IMG/VR virus record: IMGVR_UViG_3300043313_000240
Location: 1 to 40,506 of that record
Strand: one strand, 5' to 3'
DNA length: 40,506 bases
Origin: a virus
Shown piece after piece: positions 24,430-32,149 of the stretch. Positions within the stretch are counted from its first letter, which is position 1. Every line of letters begins with the position of its first letter. The notes under the pieces are model-generated. The model saw only the letters and a program-made list of their open reading frames with translations. It had not been told where the DNA came from and did no database searches. The translations under genes were made by a program, and so were the position numbers.

Positions 24430-26523
24430 CTACAAATCAGTAACTTTGCGGTATCCGCGTAGTCTATTCCGCTTGTCGTAATAGTCGTATTCAACGATGC
24501 CGTTGGCCAGCCAACCGTCCATCAGGCGTCTCGCCGCCTCCCGCTTCAGCATCCAGCGGTTCATGATCATGGTGACCGCGGGACGGTCACCGTTGGCCGA
24601 CTTGCACCACGGCATCTTGTTAAGCCACGCCTGCGCCAGAGCCGCGAGGATCTCCCGGCACACCGTCATGTCAGGTAGCCCGTCTCCAGCCGCCGGGGCT
24701 GCCTTGAGCCCGCCATCCGGATCCACTGCCAGCGACGATCGTGACGTGAAGCCCGTCGTCCATTCCAACTTGGTGACCTTGAACGGCAGCTCGACACCGT
24801 CCTCGCCGTCCTTGACCTTCTGCAGCACGATCGACCCCGTCATCGCACCGGTCTCGCGCCGGGTTTCGATCAGGAAGTCCCCGGCACCGGGGATGACGGT
24901 TGAGCCGCGTATGCCGCCGTTCTTGTTGGTGTGGTGGACGCCGATCACGATGCACTGGAACCGGCTCTGTATAATCTCGCAGGCCCCCACAAACAGGCTC
25001 ATGTCGCGCTGCAGGTTCTCCTCGGCGCCCGGCAGGACTCGGGAGACGGTATCGACCACCACGGCGGCGACCGGCACCCCGGCCTTGGCCATGATGGCCT
25101 CGATGGTCGCCACGGCTTTGGCAACGTCCTCTGGCTTCATGAAGTTGGTGGGGTGTTCGATCAGGTAGAACGGTATTCCGCGTGCCGCCATCTTGCGGTG
25201 CATCTCCCACGCCTTGATGCGGAACTTGAAGCTGGAGGTGCCCTCCCGGCACAAATAGACCACGGCCCCCTGCCGGTTGATCTTGCGATCCCACCACGTT
25301 GCTGCCTTGGCCGCCATCGACAGCGACAGGTCGAGGGCTATGAACGTCTTGAGACTGCTGGGTGGGCCAAAGATGAACCCTAGCGCCCGCTCGTTAATCA
25401 GGCCGTCAACCACCCAAATGGGGTCCGGTTTGTCCATGATCTGGTCGACGTCGAGGAAGGGGTATACGTCGCCGGGCGTGCTCACGGCTTCAGCCTTGGC
25501 GAACTCATCCGTGAAATCTGGCTTTGGGGGCTGTTTCTTGGCCTCGCCTCCCATCCTCGGACTACCCCAGTTTTTCATTTCCCGCCGCCATTTGTTGGCA
25601 AACAGGCTGTGGCCGCGGTTTTCAAGCTCCAGTAGATCGGCGTTAGACGCGCCTGCCTCGGGTGGCAGGCGGCTCCCGACACAGCTTTCGTAGACGGTCC
25701 ACGCCTCCTCCATCTTGGAAGCACTTTCGGTTGCCGACGGCGGTCCTATCGGGCATTGCCGATACCAGTCCAGCACCACGCGCCAGATCATGTCGCGCAT
25801 GTAGCTCTCGCGGCCCTCGATGATCTTGGTGCCGAAGGCGTTGGTTCTGGCTTCCGGGGATGCTGTGTGCTGGGTTCGGGGACGGCTGCCGTGTTTGGCG
25901 ACGAGGGTATCGATCGCCTCCAGCAGCCACTCGGGGGCGTCGGCTATTTCGGTCTCCCACGGGGCACAGCCGGGCAGCCAAGCGTATTCCGTCCCGCTCT
26001 CATGCTGGGAGGGGGTGATCATGGCAAAGCCGCCCTGCCCCCGGATATCGACGTGGATGGTGGTTTTGTTGGTGGGTGCCCGCCAGTCCATCGGCGCCCT
26101 GAATAGCTTCTGGCGGCCACCCCCGCCGGTGCGCTGCTGCACAGTCTCCGGGTCGAACCCGTTGTTGTGTAATTCCAGCAGACCATGCCACCACGCCTGT
26201 GGCTCGGGGCCTTTCTGGTCATCAAGGTCGATGACAAACACGTTGCCGGAACAGTGCCCGGTCAGGATGCCCATGTTCTGGCGATGGACGTGCTCGCCAT
26301 TAGCACCATACCAGCGATCGAACGTCGCCTGCGGGATCAGGTTTTCCTGAAACTCGGTCCAACTGGCCAGTGCGGGCATTTTCCATTCGCCGCCGGGGAT
26401 CGGCATGCGCGCAGGCACGATCTGCAGGCCGTATGATCGGTACATACGAGCCCATTCGGAAGAGCCAGCAAAGTCTGGATCAAACGGATTATTGGAACGA
26501 ATGCCGTCTTCTGGTATATCCAT
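24430..26523 (-). CDS. Primase-polymerase/helicase replication protein (PrimPol + RecA-fold ATPase)
   Basis: 697 residues from ATG 26523; an in-frame ATG at 26589 would add 22 residues but falls inside a strong hairpin. The N-terminal archaeo-eukaryotic PrimPol domain has VFVIDLDDQKG (catalytic DLD at 99-101), QQRTGGGGRQKLFRAP and HVDIRGQGGFAMITPSQH. The C-terminal RecA-like ATPase has FGPPSSLKT (Walker A, 385-393), VAAVVVDT (Walker B, 486-492) and IGVHHTNKNGGIRGS, as in RepA-type helicases. The C-terminus looks like a winged helix (MNRWMLKREAARRLMDGWLANGIVEY). It should initiate and unwind DNA at the adjacent iterons, with elongation by the host polymerase, as no phage polymerase is present. 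Confidence 0.85.
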   Translation of the reverse strand: MDIPEDGIRSNNPFDPDFAGSSEWARMYRSYGLQIVPARMPIPGGEWKMPALASWTEFQENLIPQATFDRWYGANGEHVHRQNMGILTGHCSGNVFVIDLDDQKGPEPQAWWHGLLELHNNGFDPETVQQRTGGGGRQKLFRAPMDWRAPTNKTTIHVDIRGQGGFAMITPSQHESGTEYAWLPGCAPWETEIADAPEWLLEAIDTLVAKHGSRPRTQHTASPEARTNAFGTKIIEGRESYMRDMIWRVVLDWYRQCPIGPPSATESASKMEEAWTVYESCVGSRLPPEAGASNADLLELENRGHSLFANKWRREMKNWGSPRMGGEAKKQPPKPDFTDEFAKAEAVSTPGDVYPFLDVDQIMDKPDPIWVVDGLINERALGFIFGPPSSLKTFIALDLSLSMAAKAATWWDRKINRQGAVVYLCREGTSSFKFRIKAWEMHRKMAARGIPFYLIEHPTNFMKPEDVAKAVATIEAIMAKAGVPVAAVVVDTVSRVLPGAEENLQRDMSLFVGACEIIQSRFQCIVIGVHHTNKNGGIRGSTVIPGAGDFLIETRRETGAMTGSIVLQKVKDGEDGVELPFKVTKLEWTTGFTSRSSLAVDPDGGLKAAPAAGDGLPDMTVCREILAALAQAWLNKMPWCKSANGDRPAVTMIMNRWMLKREAARRLMDGWLANGIVEYDYYDKRNRLRGYRKVTDL

Positions 26524-26565
26524 GACTACGCCTGTGATGACGGGTAAGAGCGGATCGCGGGTATA

Positions 26566-26595
26566 GGCGGGATGGGCTGCGAACCCCATCCCGCC
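26566..26595. terminator. Strong hairpin upstream of the PrimPol gene
   Basis: GGCGGGATGGG (26566-26576) pairs perfectly with CCCATCCCGCC (26585-26595). On the plus strand five T follow (26597-26601), the form of a Rho-independent terminator for rightward transcripts. On the minus strand it may act as a processing or attenuating hairpin between the SSB-like and PrimPol genes. Confidence 0.55.
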
Positions 26596-26626
26596 ATTTT
26601 TGTCCGTTACCGGACATTAAACCCAA

Positions 26627-27316
26627 TTAGCCAAAGTCGTCATCAGCCATTTCTTCGACCTGCACCCGCATCTTGTTAGGCGGCGGGACCGTCTGTGCGC
26701 CGGTGGCCGGGGGTGTAGCCTTGAGGGGCTCCACCGGGGCCGCGGAGGGCTGCCGGTAGATCAGGTCATCGGGACGTTTAGCCCAACCCGAGATCCTGAA
26801 CTCAGGCCGGTAGTTGGTCGATTGAGCGGACTTGACGGGGGTGGTTTTCATCAATTCCACCACCGGCAGCTCACCGGGGTGCTGACCCTTCTGCCGCTCG
26901 TACTCGGCGTACAGCTCCTCGATCGCAGACAGGAATGCTTTTGATTGTCCTGCGATCTCCCGCACCTGCTTGTCGCCGCCGCAGGCCTTCGTCAACTTCA
27001 ACATGAAGCGAACGCCTGGCTTGTGTTCCGGCGTCGGCTTCTCCGGGTACGTCCCACCCTTGTCCAGCGCCGCCAACTGGATTAACCGCAGGCTTGGGGG
27101 CGTGCCGGGCGCAAACAACATCCACCCCGTTTCGACGTTCTCGAAATCAAACACCGCTTTAAAATTGGCGGTGATGTCGATCGGGTCGTTGGTGAAGCCG
27201 TTGGCGTCTTGGACGCGATCGATGCGAAACATCCTCCCCGAGCGGGCGTCGTATTTGACGATGGGGGTGAAGTCGCCGCCTGCGGATGCTTCAGTACTAA
27301 ATCCAAATCGTGCCAT
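26627..27316 (-). CDS. Putative single-stranded DNA-binding protein
   Basis: 229 residues. It starts MARFGFSTEASAGGDFTPIVKYDARSGRMFRIDR, has a beta-rich first half (NFKAVFDFENVETGWMLF, GVRFMLKLT) consistent with an OB-like fold, and ends in a Pro-rich linker and acidic tail MRVQVEEMADDDFG. An acidic, aromatic-ended tail is the protein-interaction tip of SSBs and T7 gp2.5. It lies directly upstream of the PrimPol-helicase in the same unit. The fold is inferred from pattern and context. Confidence 0.6.
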   Translation of the reverse strand: MARFGFSTEASAGGDFTPIVKYDARSGRMFRIDRVQDANGFTNDPIDITANFKAVFDFENVETGWMLFAPGTPPSLRLIQLAALDKGGTYPEKPTPEHKPGVRFMLKLTKACGGDKQVREIAGQSKAFLSAIEELYAEYERQKGQHPGELPVVELMKTTPVKSAQSTNYRPEFRISGWAKRPDDLIYRQPSAAPVEPLKATPPATGAQTVPPPNKMRVQVEEMADDDFG

Positions 27317-27385
27317 ATCAGTATCTTTCTCAAGTGCCGCTGTAAGGCCAGCTGCGGTGCCATGCCGGATTATCCCGGGATTGGA

Positions 27386-27595
27386 TTACTTCCTCTTGAA
27401 CCCCCGATAGAGATCCGGGCGTAAACGCTCGCGCGGGATGCCTAGCAGGACTTCTATATCGAGCAGCCGATCAGCCGGGACTTTTGTCCACTGCACGATC
27501 GCCTGGTAACTGATGCCAAGCAGCCGCCCCAGCTTGCGGTGCCCGCCAGCGGCTTTGATCATCACCTTAACGCCGTCATCTAGCTTATTTGACAT
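27386..27595 (-). CDS. YdaS/Cro-like HTH regulator
   Basis: 69 residues. The sequence VMIKAAGGHRKLGRLLGISYQAIVQWTKVPADRLLDIEVLLGIPRERLRPDLY is typical of YdaS-type Cro repressors: HTH with recognition helix SYQAIVQW, then the 'IPRERLRPDLY' end. The start has no good ribosome site (AAGTACAAA precedes ATG), suggesting low or leaderless translation. It is divergent from the J-domain-like gene and heads the replication unit. It probably controls the 27.6-kb divergent promoters. Confidence 0.8.
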   Translation of the reverse strand: MSNKLDDGVKVMIKAAGGHRKLGRLLGISYQAIVQWTKVPADRLLDIEVLLGIPRERLRPDLYRGFKRK

Positions 27596-27609
27596 TTTGT
27601 ACTTGTCAA
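27589..27609. promoter_or_regulatory. Candidate operator overlapping the YdaS-like start
   Basis: TTGACA (27589-27594) and TGTCAA (27604-27609) form an inverted repeat with a nine-base spacer across the ATG of the YdaS-like gene. The same TTGAC half-site appears in the 22.6-kb operator. Binding here would repress both divergent genes. Confidence 0.5.
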
Positions 27610-27631
27610 TATTGAATGAGAGGGCTAGCCT
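27603..27631 (+). promoter_or_regulatory. Candidate promoter for the 27662-28467 unit
   Basis: ttgtca (27603-27608) is 17 bp from tagcct (27626-27631). It overlaps the inverted repeat at 27589-27609, which would place it under repressor control. The -10 is poor, so it may need an activator. Confidence 0.4.
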
Positions 27632-27661
27632 ATCACCCCATACAACAGAAAGGAAGTTCTA

Positions 27662-28255
27662 ATGTCTGTCGCTGTTGCCACCAACAAGAATGCCGTGAGG
27701 CGGGTGCCACGCCCGCTCAAGGTGCTGGTGCCGTTGATCCGAGAGGAATTGATAGCTGGCAATGAAGCTGGCATGGCGCACTTCGTCAAGGCTGGCAGGA
27801 TGCTGATCGAGGCCCGCGAGCTGGTAACTCATGGTGGGTGGTATCGTTGGCTGCAAGATAACTTCACCTTGAGCAAGGCTACAGCAAACGACTACATGCG
27901 GGTCGCACGCAAGGCCGAGGAAGTCGGTCACGAACGTATAGCAAGCTATACGATTGATCAGGCCGTTGGTCGCGACCCGCGCACCATCAAATCCGTTACC
28001 CAGAAAAACAAGCTGAAGGCCCTGTTCGATAACGTCGATAAGGTCAACGTCACACGCTTGTCTAACGAACGGAAGTCTCGTGAGGAAGAGATCAAGCTGC
28101 ACCGGGAGCTGGCGCTAAAGCTAATCGACTTGGGTTACCGCGCAATGGCGACGCGCCTCCACCCTGATCAGGGAGGGTCGAGGGATGCAATGTCGCGTCT
28201 CAATACCGTCCGTGATGAAATGAAAGAGTTCGCCGCAACAAGGAAGTTCATATGA
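27662..28255 (+). CDS. DUF3102-like protein with C-terminal J-domain-like motif
   Basis: 197 residues; AAGGAAG before the ATG. Residues about 35-85 (HFVKAGRMLIEARELVTHGGWYRWLQDNFTLSKATANDYMRVA) resemble the DUF3102 / phage-regulator module with an HTH-like end. Residues 148-190 read ELALKLIDLGYRAMATRLHPDQGG-SRDAMSRLNTVRDEMK: a helix, the HPD tripeptide (167-169), then a second helix, as in DnaJ J-domains. A J-like domain could recruit host DnaK to the replication complex, but this is inference. It is divergent from the YdaS-like gene and therefore likely early. Confidence 0.65.
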   Translation: MSVAVATNKNAVRRVPRPLKVLVPLIREELIAGNEAGMAHFVKAGRMLIEARELVTHGGWYRWLQDNFTLSKATANDYMRVARKAEEVGHERIASYTIDQAVGRDPRTIKSVTQKNKLKALFDNVDKVNVTRLSNERKSREEEIKLHRELALKLIDLGYRAMATRLHPDQGGSRDAMSRLNTVRDEMKEFAATRKFI

Positions 28256-28467
28256 GCAACGCAGTCGTTAAAACGTCGAAGGTGATCAAGGGTATGACAT
28301 CAGGCGTGCGCACGCACTTCGATGTGTTTGATCGCGCCCGCGATATCTACCTGAACCAGATCAAGAAGGCAGAGTCCGACTACTTCGACCGGATCAAGCG
28401 TGCGACAACCATCCTTGCCGGTGAGGTCGAGACTGAAGCCTCACCGGCTCAGGAAGCTGCCAACTAG
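28252..28467 (+). CDS. Small basic helical protein
   Basis: 71 residues; ATGA overlap with the previous gene and AAGGAAG before the start. It reads MSNAVVKTSKVIKGMTSGVRTHFDVFDRARDIYLNQIKKAESDYFDRIKRATTILAGE, largely one amphipathic helix region. No family was recognised. It is co-translated with the DUF3102-like protein and may be its partner. Convergent with the gene ending at 28472. Confidence 0.65.
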   Translation: MSNAVVKTSKVIKGMTSGVRTHFDVFDRARDIYLNQIKKAESDYFDRIKRATTILAGEVETEASPAQEAAN

Positions 28468-28471
28468 GATC

Positions 28472-28780
28472 TTAACTATCTGGCGGGGTGTGTCGGCTGT
28501 AGGGGCCAGCATACCCCGTCATATCATGATGAGATGGGGATGCACGGGTTTCAAAAAACTCACCCAACTCCGGGTGCTTGTCCATAAACCACCGCGCCAT
28601 GCGCGGCGTCCAGTTATTATTGCACTTAAAGTCCTTGTCGCCCTGATCGACGTGATAGTGCCAGCGAATGCGATGCAGGACGGCTCGCGCGGAATAGTTT
28701 TTAAATCCGCGACTGGCTAGTTCCAGAGACAGTTTCTCAAACAGATAAACGACAGCTGGCGGTATGCCGGATAGATCCAT
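28472..28780 (-). CDS. Conserved phage protein with WTPRMARWFM motif
   Basis: 102 residues from ATG 28780, which overlaps the nuclease stop (TGATG). It reads MDLSGIPPAVVYLFEKLSLELASRGFKNYSARAVLHRIRWHYHVDQGDKDFKCNNNWTPRMARWFMDKHPELGEFFETR. This block is familiar from many phages as an uncharacterised protein; it is rich in Trp/His/Arg and could bind nucleic acid. Coupling to the PD-(D/E)XK nuclease suggests a recombination role. Confidence 0.7.
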   Translation of the reverse strand: MDLSGIPPAVVYLFEKLSLELASRGFKNYSARAVLHRIRWHYHVDQGDKDFKCNNNWTPRMARWFMDKHPELGEFFETRASPSHHDMTGYAGPYSRHTPPDS

Positions 28781-29553
28781 CACACACCCCAATGCTCAAA
28801 TGCCAACTGCCTGGCTACAGGTGAACTCCAGTAAAAGCTATCGAGATCCGGCACCGTGATGCCGGTAAAGAATGCCGGGTCTTCACTGAGCGCCAGGAAG
28901 TTTTCCACCTTGCGCGCGATGTTGTGCAGCGCCTGCCGATGCTCGCGGATATTCTCCAGCTTCAGGGTCTGCACCTTCTTCGGTGTCACATAGGTCAGCC
29001 GCCCTTCCTGATTGTCGGACGCGGCATAGAGCGACACCTGCCTTGCGTGCGCGATCTTAATTTCTGACGGCATTCTGTCGGTCGTTTTCAAGTCCGTGAT
29101 GATGCCATTGTCTTCCCACTTGAAGTCGAAGTAGCCGACGATCGGCAGGCGCAGATCCTCTGGCTTCCAGGTGATAAACCCCTGGGTGTCAGTCGGGATG
29201 CCGTAGGGGCGCAGCTCATCCAGCCCCTGCGTCACCATGCCGGGGATATCATCACGATACTTGTCGCGCCGGGCGTCGCCCGACATCGCCGTCAGCATGT
29301 TGTATTTGGCCAGGGCGACCTTGATGCAGTCGACGTCCGACGCGTCAGGATCTTTCAGGCCGTGGGCGACGCCGTCCTCGATCGCCGAGCCGCGGTGTGC
29401 AACAGCACCGACCGTTTGTTTGTGACCGAGGATCTTTTCCAGCACGAACATGGCGGGCTCGGCGGCGAACAGGTTGAGGCCGGATGGGCTGTGCTGGTAG
29501 TAGTTTTTGGACACCGGCGCGCCTTGGATAAATTCTCTGCGGACGTAGTTCAT
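28780..29553 (-). CDS. RecB-like PD-(D/E)XK exonuclease
   Basis: 257 residues. Expected motifs are present: HRGSAIEDGV (53-62, first helix with Glu), GYFDFKW (140-146, Asp143), IITDLKTT (151-158, the D-x-K core) and RQVSLYAAS (171-179, the QxxxY motif). This is the RecB/Cas4-like nuclease group used by phages for recombination or end processing. It neighbours a RuvC-like resolvase, supporting a recombination module. The start overlaps the 60-residue upstream gene (ATGA). Confidence 0.85.
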   Translation of the reverse strand: MNYVRREFIQGAPVSKNYYQHSPSGLNLFAAEPAMFVLEKILGHKQTVGAVAHRGSAIEDGVAHGLKDPDASDVDCIKVALAKYNMLTAMSGDARRDKYRDDIPGMVTQGLDELRPYGIPTDTQGFITWKPEDLRLPIVGYFDFKWEDNGIITDLKTTDRMPSEIKIAHARQVSLYAASDNQEGRLTYVTPKKVQTLKLENIREHRQALHNIARKVENFLALSEDPAFFTGITVPDLDSFYWSSPVARQLAFEHWGV

Positions 29554-29732
29554 AACAGCCGTTCCTTCTCTACCCGTTCATTGTAGTCTTGCACTATTGC
29601 CTGCATCAGGCTGATCTCATGATCAGCCCAGCGTTGAGTTTTCTTGCCTGACGCCACCAGCCGCGCGTAGACGCGCACGCGCATCGCCAGCTCTCGCGCC
29701 ACGCAAGCCAGCTTGTCGGTTTCGGTATGCAT
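29550..29732 (-). CDS. Small hypothetical protein (60 residues)
   Basis: 60 residues from ATG 29732, sharing bases with the resolvase stop (TGATG); the same frame extends upstream inside the resolvase gene and is not the true start. It reads MHTETDKLACVARELAMRVRVYARLVASGKKTQRWADHEISLMQAIVQDYNERVEKERLL, helical and basic. Coupled on both sides to recombination genes. Function unknown. Confidence 0.65.
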   Translation of the reverse strand: MHTETDKLACVARELAMRVRVYARLVASGKKTQRWADHEISLMQAIVQDYNERVEKERLL

Positions 29733-30226
29733 CACGATCCTCTGTGGATAAGTGTGCGGGAGGCGTACACGGCGAGCAGCGCCGCCTCGGCACGTCCGTG
29801 ATCTTTCTTGCGGTTGAGCTGCGCCACACTGTCGGGGAACATGTGGATGGCTATGCTGCGAGCCTGCTCCTTGCCTTCCTTGCCGCCCTTCAGGTTCATG
29901 CGATTTTTCCACATCGCCGGGCTGACCAGCGTGAGCGGGATCTGGCACAGCATCACCACGACGCGGGCGGTAGTGTAGGCGGCGGAGAACCGCCACACGC
30001 CGCTGACGCCTTCCTTCGGCATCGGGTGGACCTTCTCAAGGACGGCGTAGTCTGGCTTTGCCCCCTTGATCATGGTCGTCAGCTGGTGCGGGTCGACGTC
30101 GCCGTCGAGCAGCGGCATGTCGTAAACGTCAACGCTTCCGTTCGGCAAGTAAGGGTGAGAGATATCCGGCTCGTAAACCGCTATTGCGCCCGATATGCCG
30201 GGGTCGATCGCGAGGATGATGGTCAT
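29732..30226 (-). CDS. RuvC-like Holliday junction resolvase
   Basis: 164 residues, the RuvC length. Acidic residues of the RNase H-like fold are visible: Asp8 in ILAIDPGISGAIAVY, Glu64 in YAVLEKVHPMP, and the C-terminal KKDHGRAEAALLAVY (Asp142, Glu147). The centre has WRFSAAYTTARVVVMLCQIP and the basic MWKNRMNLKGGKEGKEQAR. It should cut four-way junctions arising in replication or before packaging. The start overlaps the previous gene. Confidence 0.88.
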   Translation of the reverse strand: MTIILAIDPGISGAIAVYEPDISHPYLPNGSVDVYDMPLLDGDVDPHQLTTMIKGAKPDYAVLEKVHPMPKEGVSGVWRFSAAYTTARVVVMLCQIPLTLVSPAMWKNRMNLKGGKEGKEQARSIAIHMFPDSVAQLNRKKDHGRAEAALLAVYASRTLIHRGS

Positions 30227-30513
30227 GTCACCACCACCTTCCTCGCTCTCTTTTTTGGCTTGCCAAGACGCAGTGCGGCCTGCTGGTACGCCAGCTTGGC
30301 GGCGTAGACGAAGTCTTCCTCGGGGCCGTTCATGAGAACGGTCGCCTCTGCAGCTTCAACGATCAACATCGCCAGCAGCATGGTCCCGGCTGCCCCTCTG
30401 CTCACGCCGCCGTGAAGACAGGTGTCCATGCTGTCCTCCAGAAACTGCCGCAGCTGGTAGGTGAAGTGATTATTGAGATCGCGCTGTATCGGGCTGGGGT
30501 TAAATTGCTTCAT
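30223..30513 (-). CDS. Small hypothetical protein
   Basis: 96 residues from ATG 30513 (ATGA overlap with the GcrA-like stop). It reads MKQFNPSPIQRDLNNHFTYQLRQFLEDSMDTCLHGGVSRGAAGTMLLAMLIVEAAEATVLMNGPEEDFVYAAKLAYQQAALRL with a Lys/Arg-rich end (KPKKRARKVVV). A mostly helical protein with one hydrophobic helix (about 42-58). No family was recognised. Confidence 0.65.
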   Translation of the reverse strand: MKQFNPSPIQRDLNNHFTYQLRQFLEDSMDTCLHGGVSRGAAGTMLLAMLIVEAAEATVLMNGPEEDFVYAAKLAYQQAALRLGKPKKRARKVVVT

Positions 30514-30986
30514 GCCCGCACCCGCGGCCCGTAACTGACACCGCGCGACATGGCAGTGTGCTCGTCGCAGTAGGGCCGCTCGATCTCGCACCATTGTCCG
30601 CAGTAGCGCAGAGGAGGCCGGGTTTCCATCGCCCCCAGCGGCCAGCGGCAGGTGCAGCTTTCGAGCTGGTAGATCGAGATGCCGGGTTCTGCCGCCTCTG
30701 CGGGCGTTTCCAGTTCCGGCTCGATCGGGGCGTCTATTTTGTGTGGAAGCCTGATCATTTTTGGCCTCGGCTGTTTGAGTATCCTCTCTCGATCGACAGC
30801 GCCGCGCACCGGCAGGCCCATGCGGCGAGCCTTACCGATACAGCTGTTTTTTGTCAGGGTCACCCCGAACTGTGCCGACATCTGCGCCGCGATGGCGCCG
30901 AACGACAGCGTTTCGTCGCGGTGCAGTCGGCGCAGTGTTCTTGCCATGTCCGCTGTCCAGATGAGGCTACGGGGTTGGGTTGTCAT
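30510..30986 (-). CDS. GcrA-family transcriptional regulator
   Basis: 158 residues from ATG 30986, overlapping the upstream gene by 20 nt. The N-terminal helix-turn-helix reads LIWTADMARTLRRLHRDETLSFGAIAAQMSAQFGVTLTKNSCIGKARRMGLPVR, the GcrA pattern of 'TRNAVIGKxHRLGL'. After a linker the C-terminus has SCTCRWPLG and YCGQWCEIERPYCDEH (Cys 111, 113, 129, 133, 140; His143), matching the GcrA C-terminal cysteine block that contacts sigma70. GcrA is confined to Alphaproteobacteria and stimulates promoters with methylated GANTC sites. A phage copy could redirect cell-cycle transcription or activate phage promoters. Confidence 0.82.
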   Translation of the reverse strand: MTTQPRSLIWTADMARTLRRLHRDETLSFGAIAAQMSAQFGVTLTKNSCIGKARRMGLPVRGAVDRERILKQPRPKMIRLPHKIDAPIEPELETPAEAAEPGISIYQLESCTCRWPLGAMETRPPLRYCGQWCEIERPYCDEHTAMSRGVSYGPRVRA

Positions 30987-31263
30987 GTTTTCCCCCGTTG
31001 ATGAACTCCTTGTGGGCATCCAGCACACGCTCTCCATAGGTCTTGGTACGCTCTGTAGCGTCCGCGAGCATCTTGGCGTGATCATCGACGTGTTTCTGGA
31101 TCTCCTCGACCAGAATTTTAACGCTGTCGAGCAGGGCGTTAGCCTCATGTGCGTTGTCTTCGGCGGCTTTGATCAGCGACGCCCCCAGTTGCTCCGCAAT
31201 GGCGGCAAAGCCGTACCCAAGCTGTTTGGCGGTTTCAGCGAATGCCTGTGTTTCGTCGCTCAT
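30967..31263 (-). CDS. Small coiled-coil protein
   Basis: 98 residues from ATG 31263, overlapping the HNH gene stop (ATGA). MSDETQAFAETAKQLGYGFAAIAEQLGASLIKAAEDNAHEANALLDSVKILVEEIQKHVDDHAKMLADATERTKTYGERVLDAHKEFING forms one long amphipathic helix. No family was recognised. Possible adaptor; overlaps the GcrA-like gene, so the two are co-expressed. Confidence 0.65.
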   Translation of the reverse strand: MSDETQAFAETAKQLGYGFAAIAEQLGASLIKAAEDNAHEANALLDSVKILVEEIQKHVDDHAKMLADATERTKTYGERVLDAHKEFINGGKHDNPTP

Positions 31264-31805
31264 CGCGCGCCTCCAGCGTAAAACTCGCCGTGCAGGCTGC
31301 GTGCTGCTGTGTCGTATGCCATGGCGGCATCCTTTATGGTTTGAAATGTACCTAGATGCCGCTGCACGTTTTGTATGCGGATATTGGCCCGCCATTTCTT
31401 CCCGCGCGCTCGGCTTACGCCCTTATGTCCAGACGTGTTATCGACACGTCTGTCTGTGTTCCAGTTCTGCTGTGATTTGTTGGCCGACCGGAGGTTATTC
31501 CAACGGTTGTTCGTGCCGTTGCGGTCTTTGTGATCGATAGACCGAGGAGGGTTTTTTCCGGTCATCAGCTTCCATATTATTCGGTGAGCCGCGATCAATT
31601 GCTTGTCTACGCTAACCATGCGGCGGTTAGCGAAGACGTGCCCAGCGACACACCTTGCGTAACGCCGGTTCCACGTCGCCCACGCTTGGGCGTTGGCGAA
31701 ATGCCTCAGTGGGCGGTGTTTCCAGTACAGCTCTCCGGTGCGATGGTGATAAAAAAAGCATTCTTTTAAATGCTTTAGCGGGGGTAGCTTCAGCGACAAC
31801 GCCAT
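31260..31805 (-). CDS. HNH homing endonuclease with AP2 DNA-binding domain
   Basis: 181 residues; GGGGGAAG before the ATG. The HNH core has AHRIIWKLMTGKNPPRSIDHKDRNGTNNRWNNLRSANKSQQNWN (His at SIDHKD, Asn at NNRWNNLR). The C-terminal SGHKGVSRARGKKWRANIRIQNVQRHLGTF-QTIKDAAMAYDTAARSLHGEF is an AP2 domain. This is a free-standing phage homing nuclease of the common HNH-AP2 type, which copies itself into related phages. It overlaps neighbours at both ends, so it does not break a gene. Confidence 0.9.
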   Translation of the reverse strand: MALSLKLPPLKHLKECFFYHHRTGELYWKHRPLRHFANAQAWATWNRRYARCVAGHVFANRRMVSVDKQLIAAHRIIWKLMTGKNPPRSIDHKDRNGTNNRWNNLRSANKSQQNWNTDRRVDNTSGHKGVSRARGKKWRANIRIQNVQRHLGTFQTIKDAAMAYDTAARSLHGEFYAGGAR

Positions 31806-32149
31806 GACTTCCCCCTGATCGTTTTCCTCAACCCGTGCCGGGTGCAGATGTCGCCGGTCTTCGACGCGTGCCGCTCGGCCTTCACCCTGTCGAGCTTGGG
31901 CCAGATCCCCGGCCCGCTGTCGGCGATCGGATCCAGCTGCACATCCAGCGCCGCCGCCATCGCAGTGACGTCGGGGTCGGTCAGGTCGACCATGCGACCG
32001 CCGACCATCGAATTGCCGTTGAGCCGGTAGGCCGTCTTCAGGGCAGCTGCGATCGCCTCGTCACTCGGTCGCTGTACGGGATCTGGGTAGTCTCCCGCTG
32101 CGGCTGGCGAGGCCAGCAACAGCAACAGCAATGCTGTGGAGTATTTCAT
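31790..32149 (-). CDS. Exported hypothetical protein
   Basis: 119 residues; ATGA overlap with the repressor-like gene. MKYSTALLLLLLASPAAAGDYPD is a Sec signal peptide with cleavage after AAA (about residue 18). The mature part has QRPSDEAIAAALKTAYRLNG and two cysteines near a basic C-terminus (GDICTRHGLRKTIRGKSWRCR), possibly a disulfide. No lysozyme or known periplasmic domain was recognised. An exported protein beside a repressor may act on the host envelope (exclusion or lysis), but this is speculative. Confidence 0.7.
   Translation of the reverse strand: MKYSTALLLLLLASPAAAGDYPDPVQRPSDEAIAAALKTAYRLNGNSMVGGRMVDLTDPDVTAMAAALDVQLDPIADSGPGIWPKLDRVKAERHASKTGDICTRHGLRKTIRGKSWRCR

Noticed and set aside
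26524-26589. 22-residue N-terminal extension of the PrimPol protein
   Set aside because: The ATG at 26589 lies in a perfect 11-bp hairpin and has no usable ribosome site; the ATG at 26523 is preferred, though its own ribosome site is also weak.
27659-28102. Minus-strand frame of 147 residues opposite the J-domain-like gene
   Set aside because: No ribosome site and no domain; the plus-strand protein has a good start and recognisable motifs.
29733-29996. N-terminal extension of the 60-residue gene inside the resolvase gene
   Set aside because: It is an out-of-frame reading of the RuvC-like gene (Arg/Pro-rich); the ATG at 29732 overlapping the resolvase stop is the likely start.
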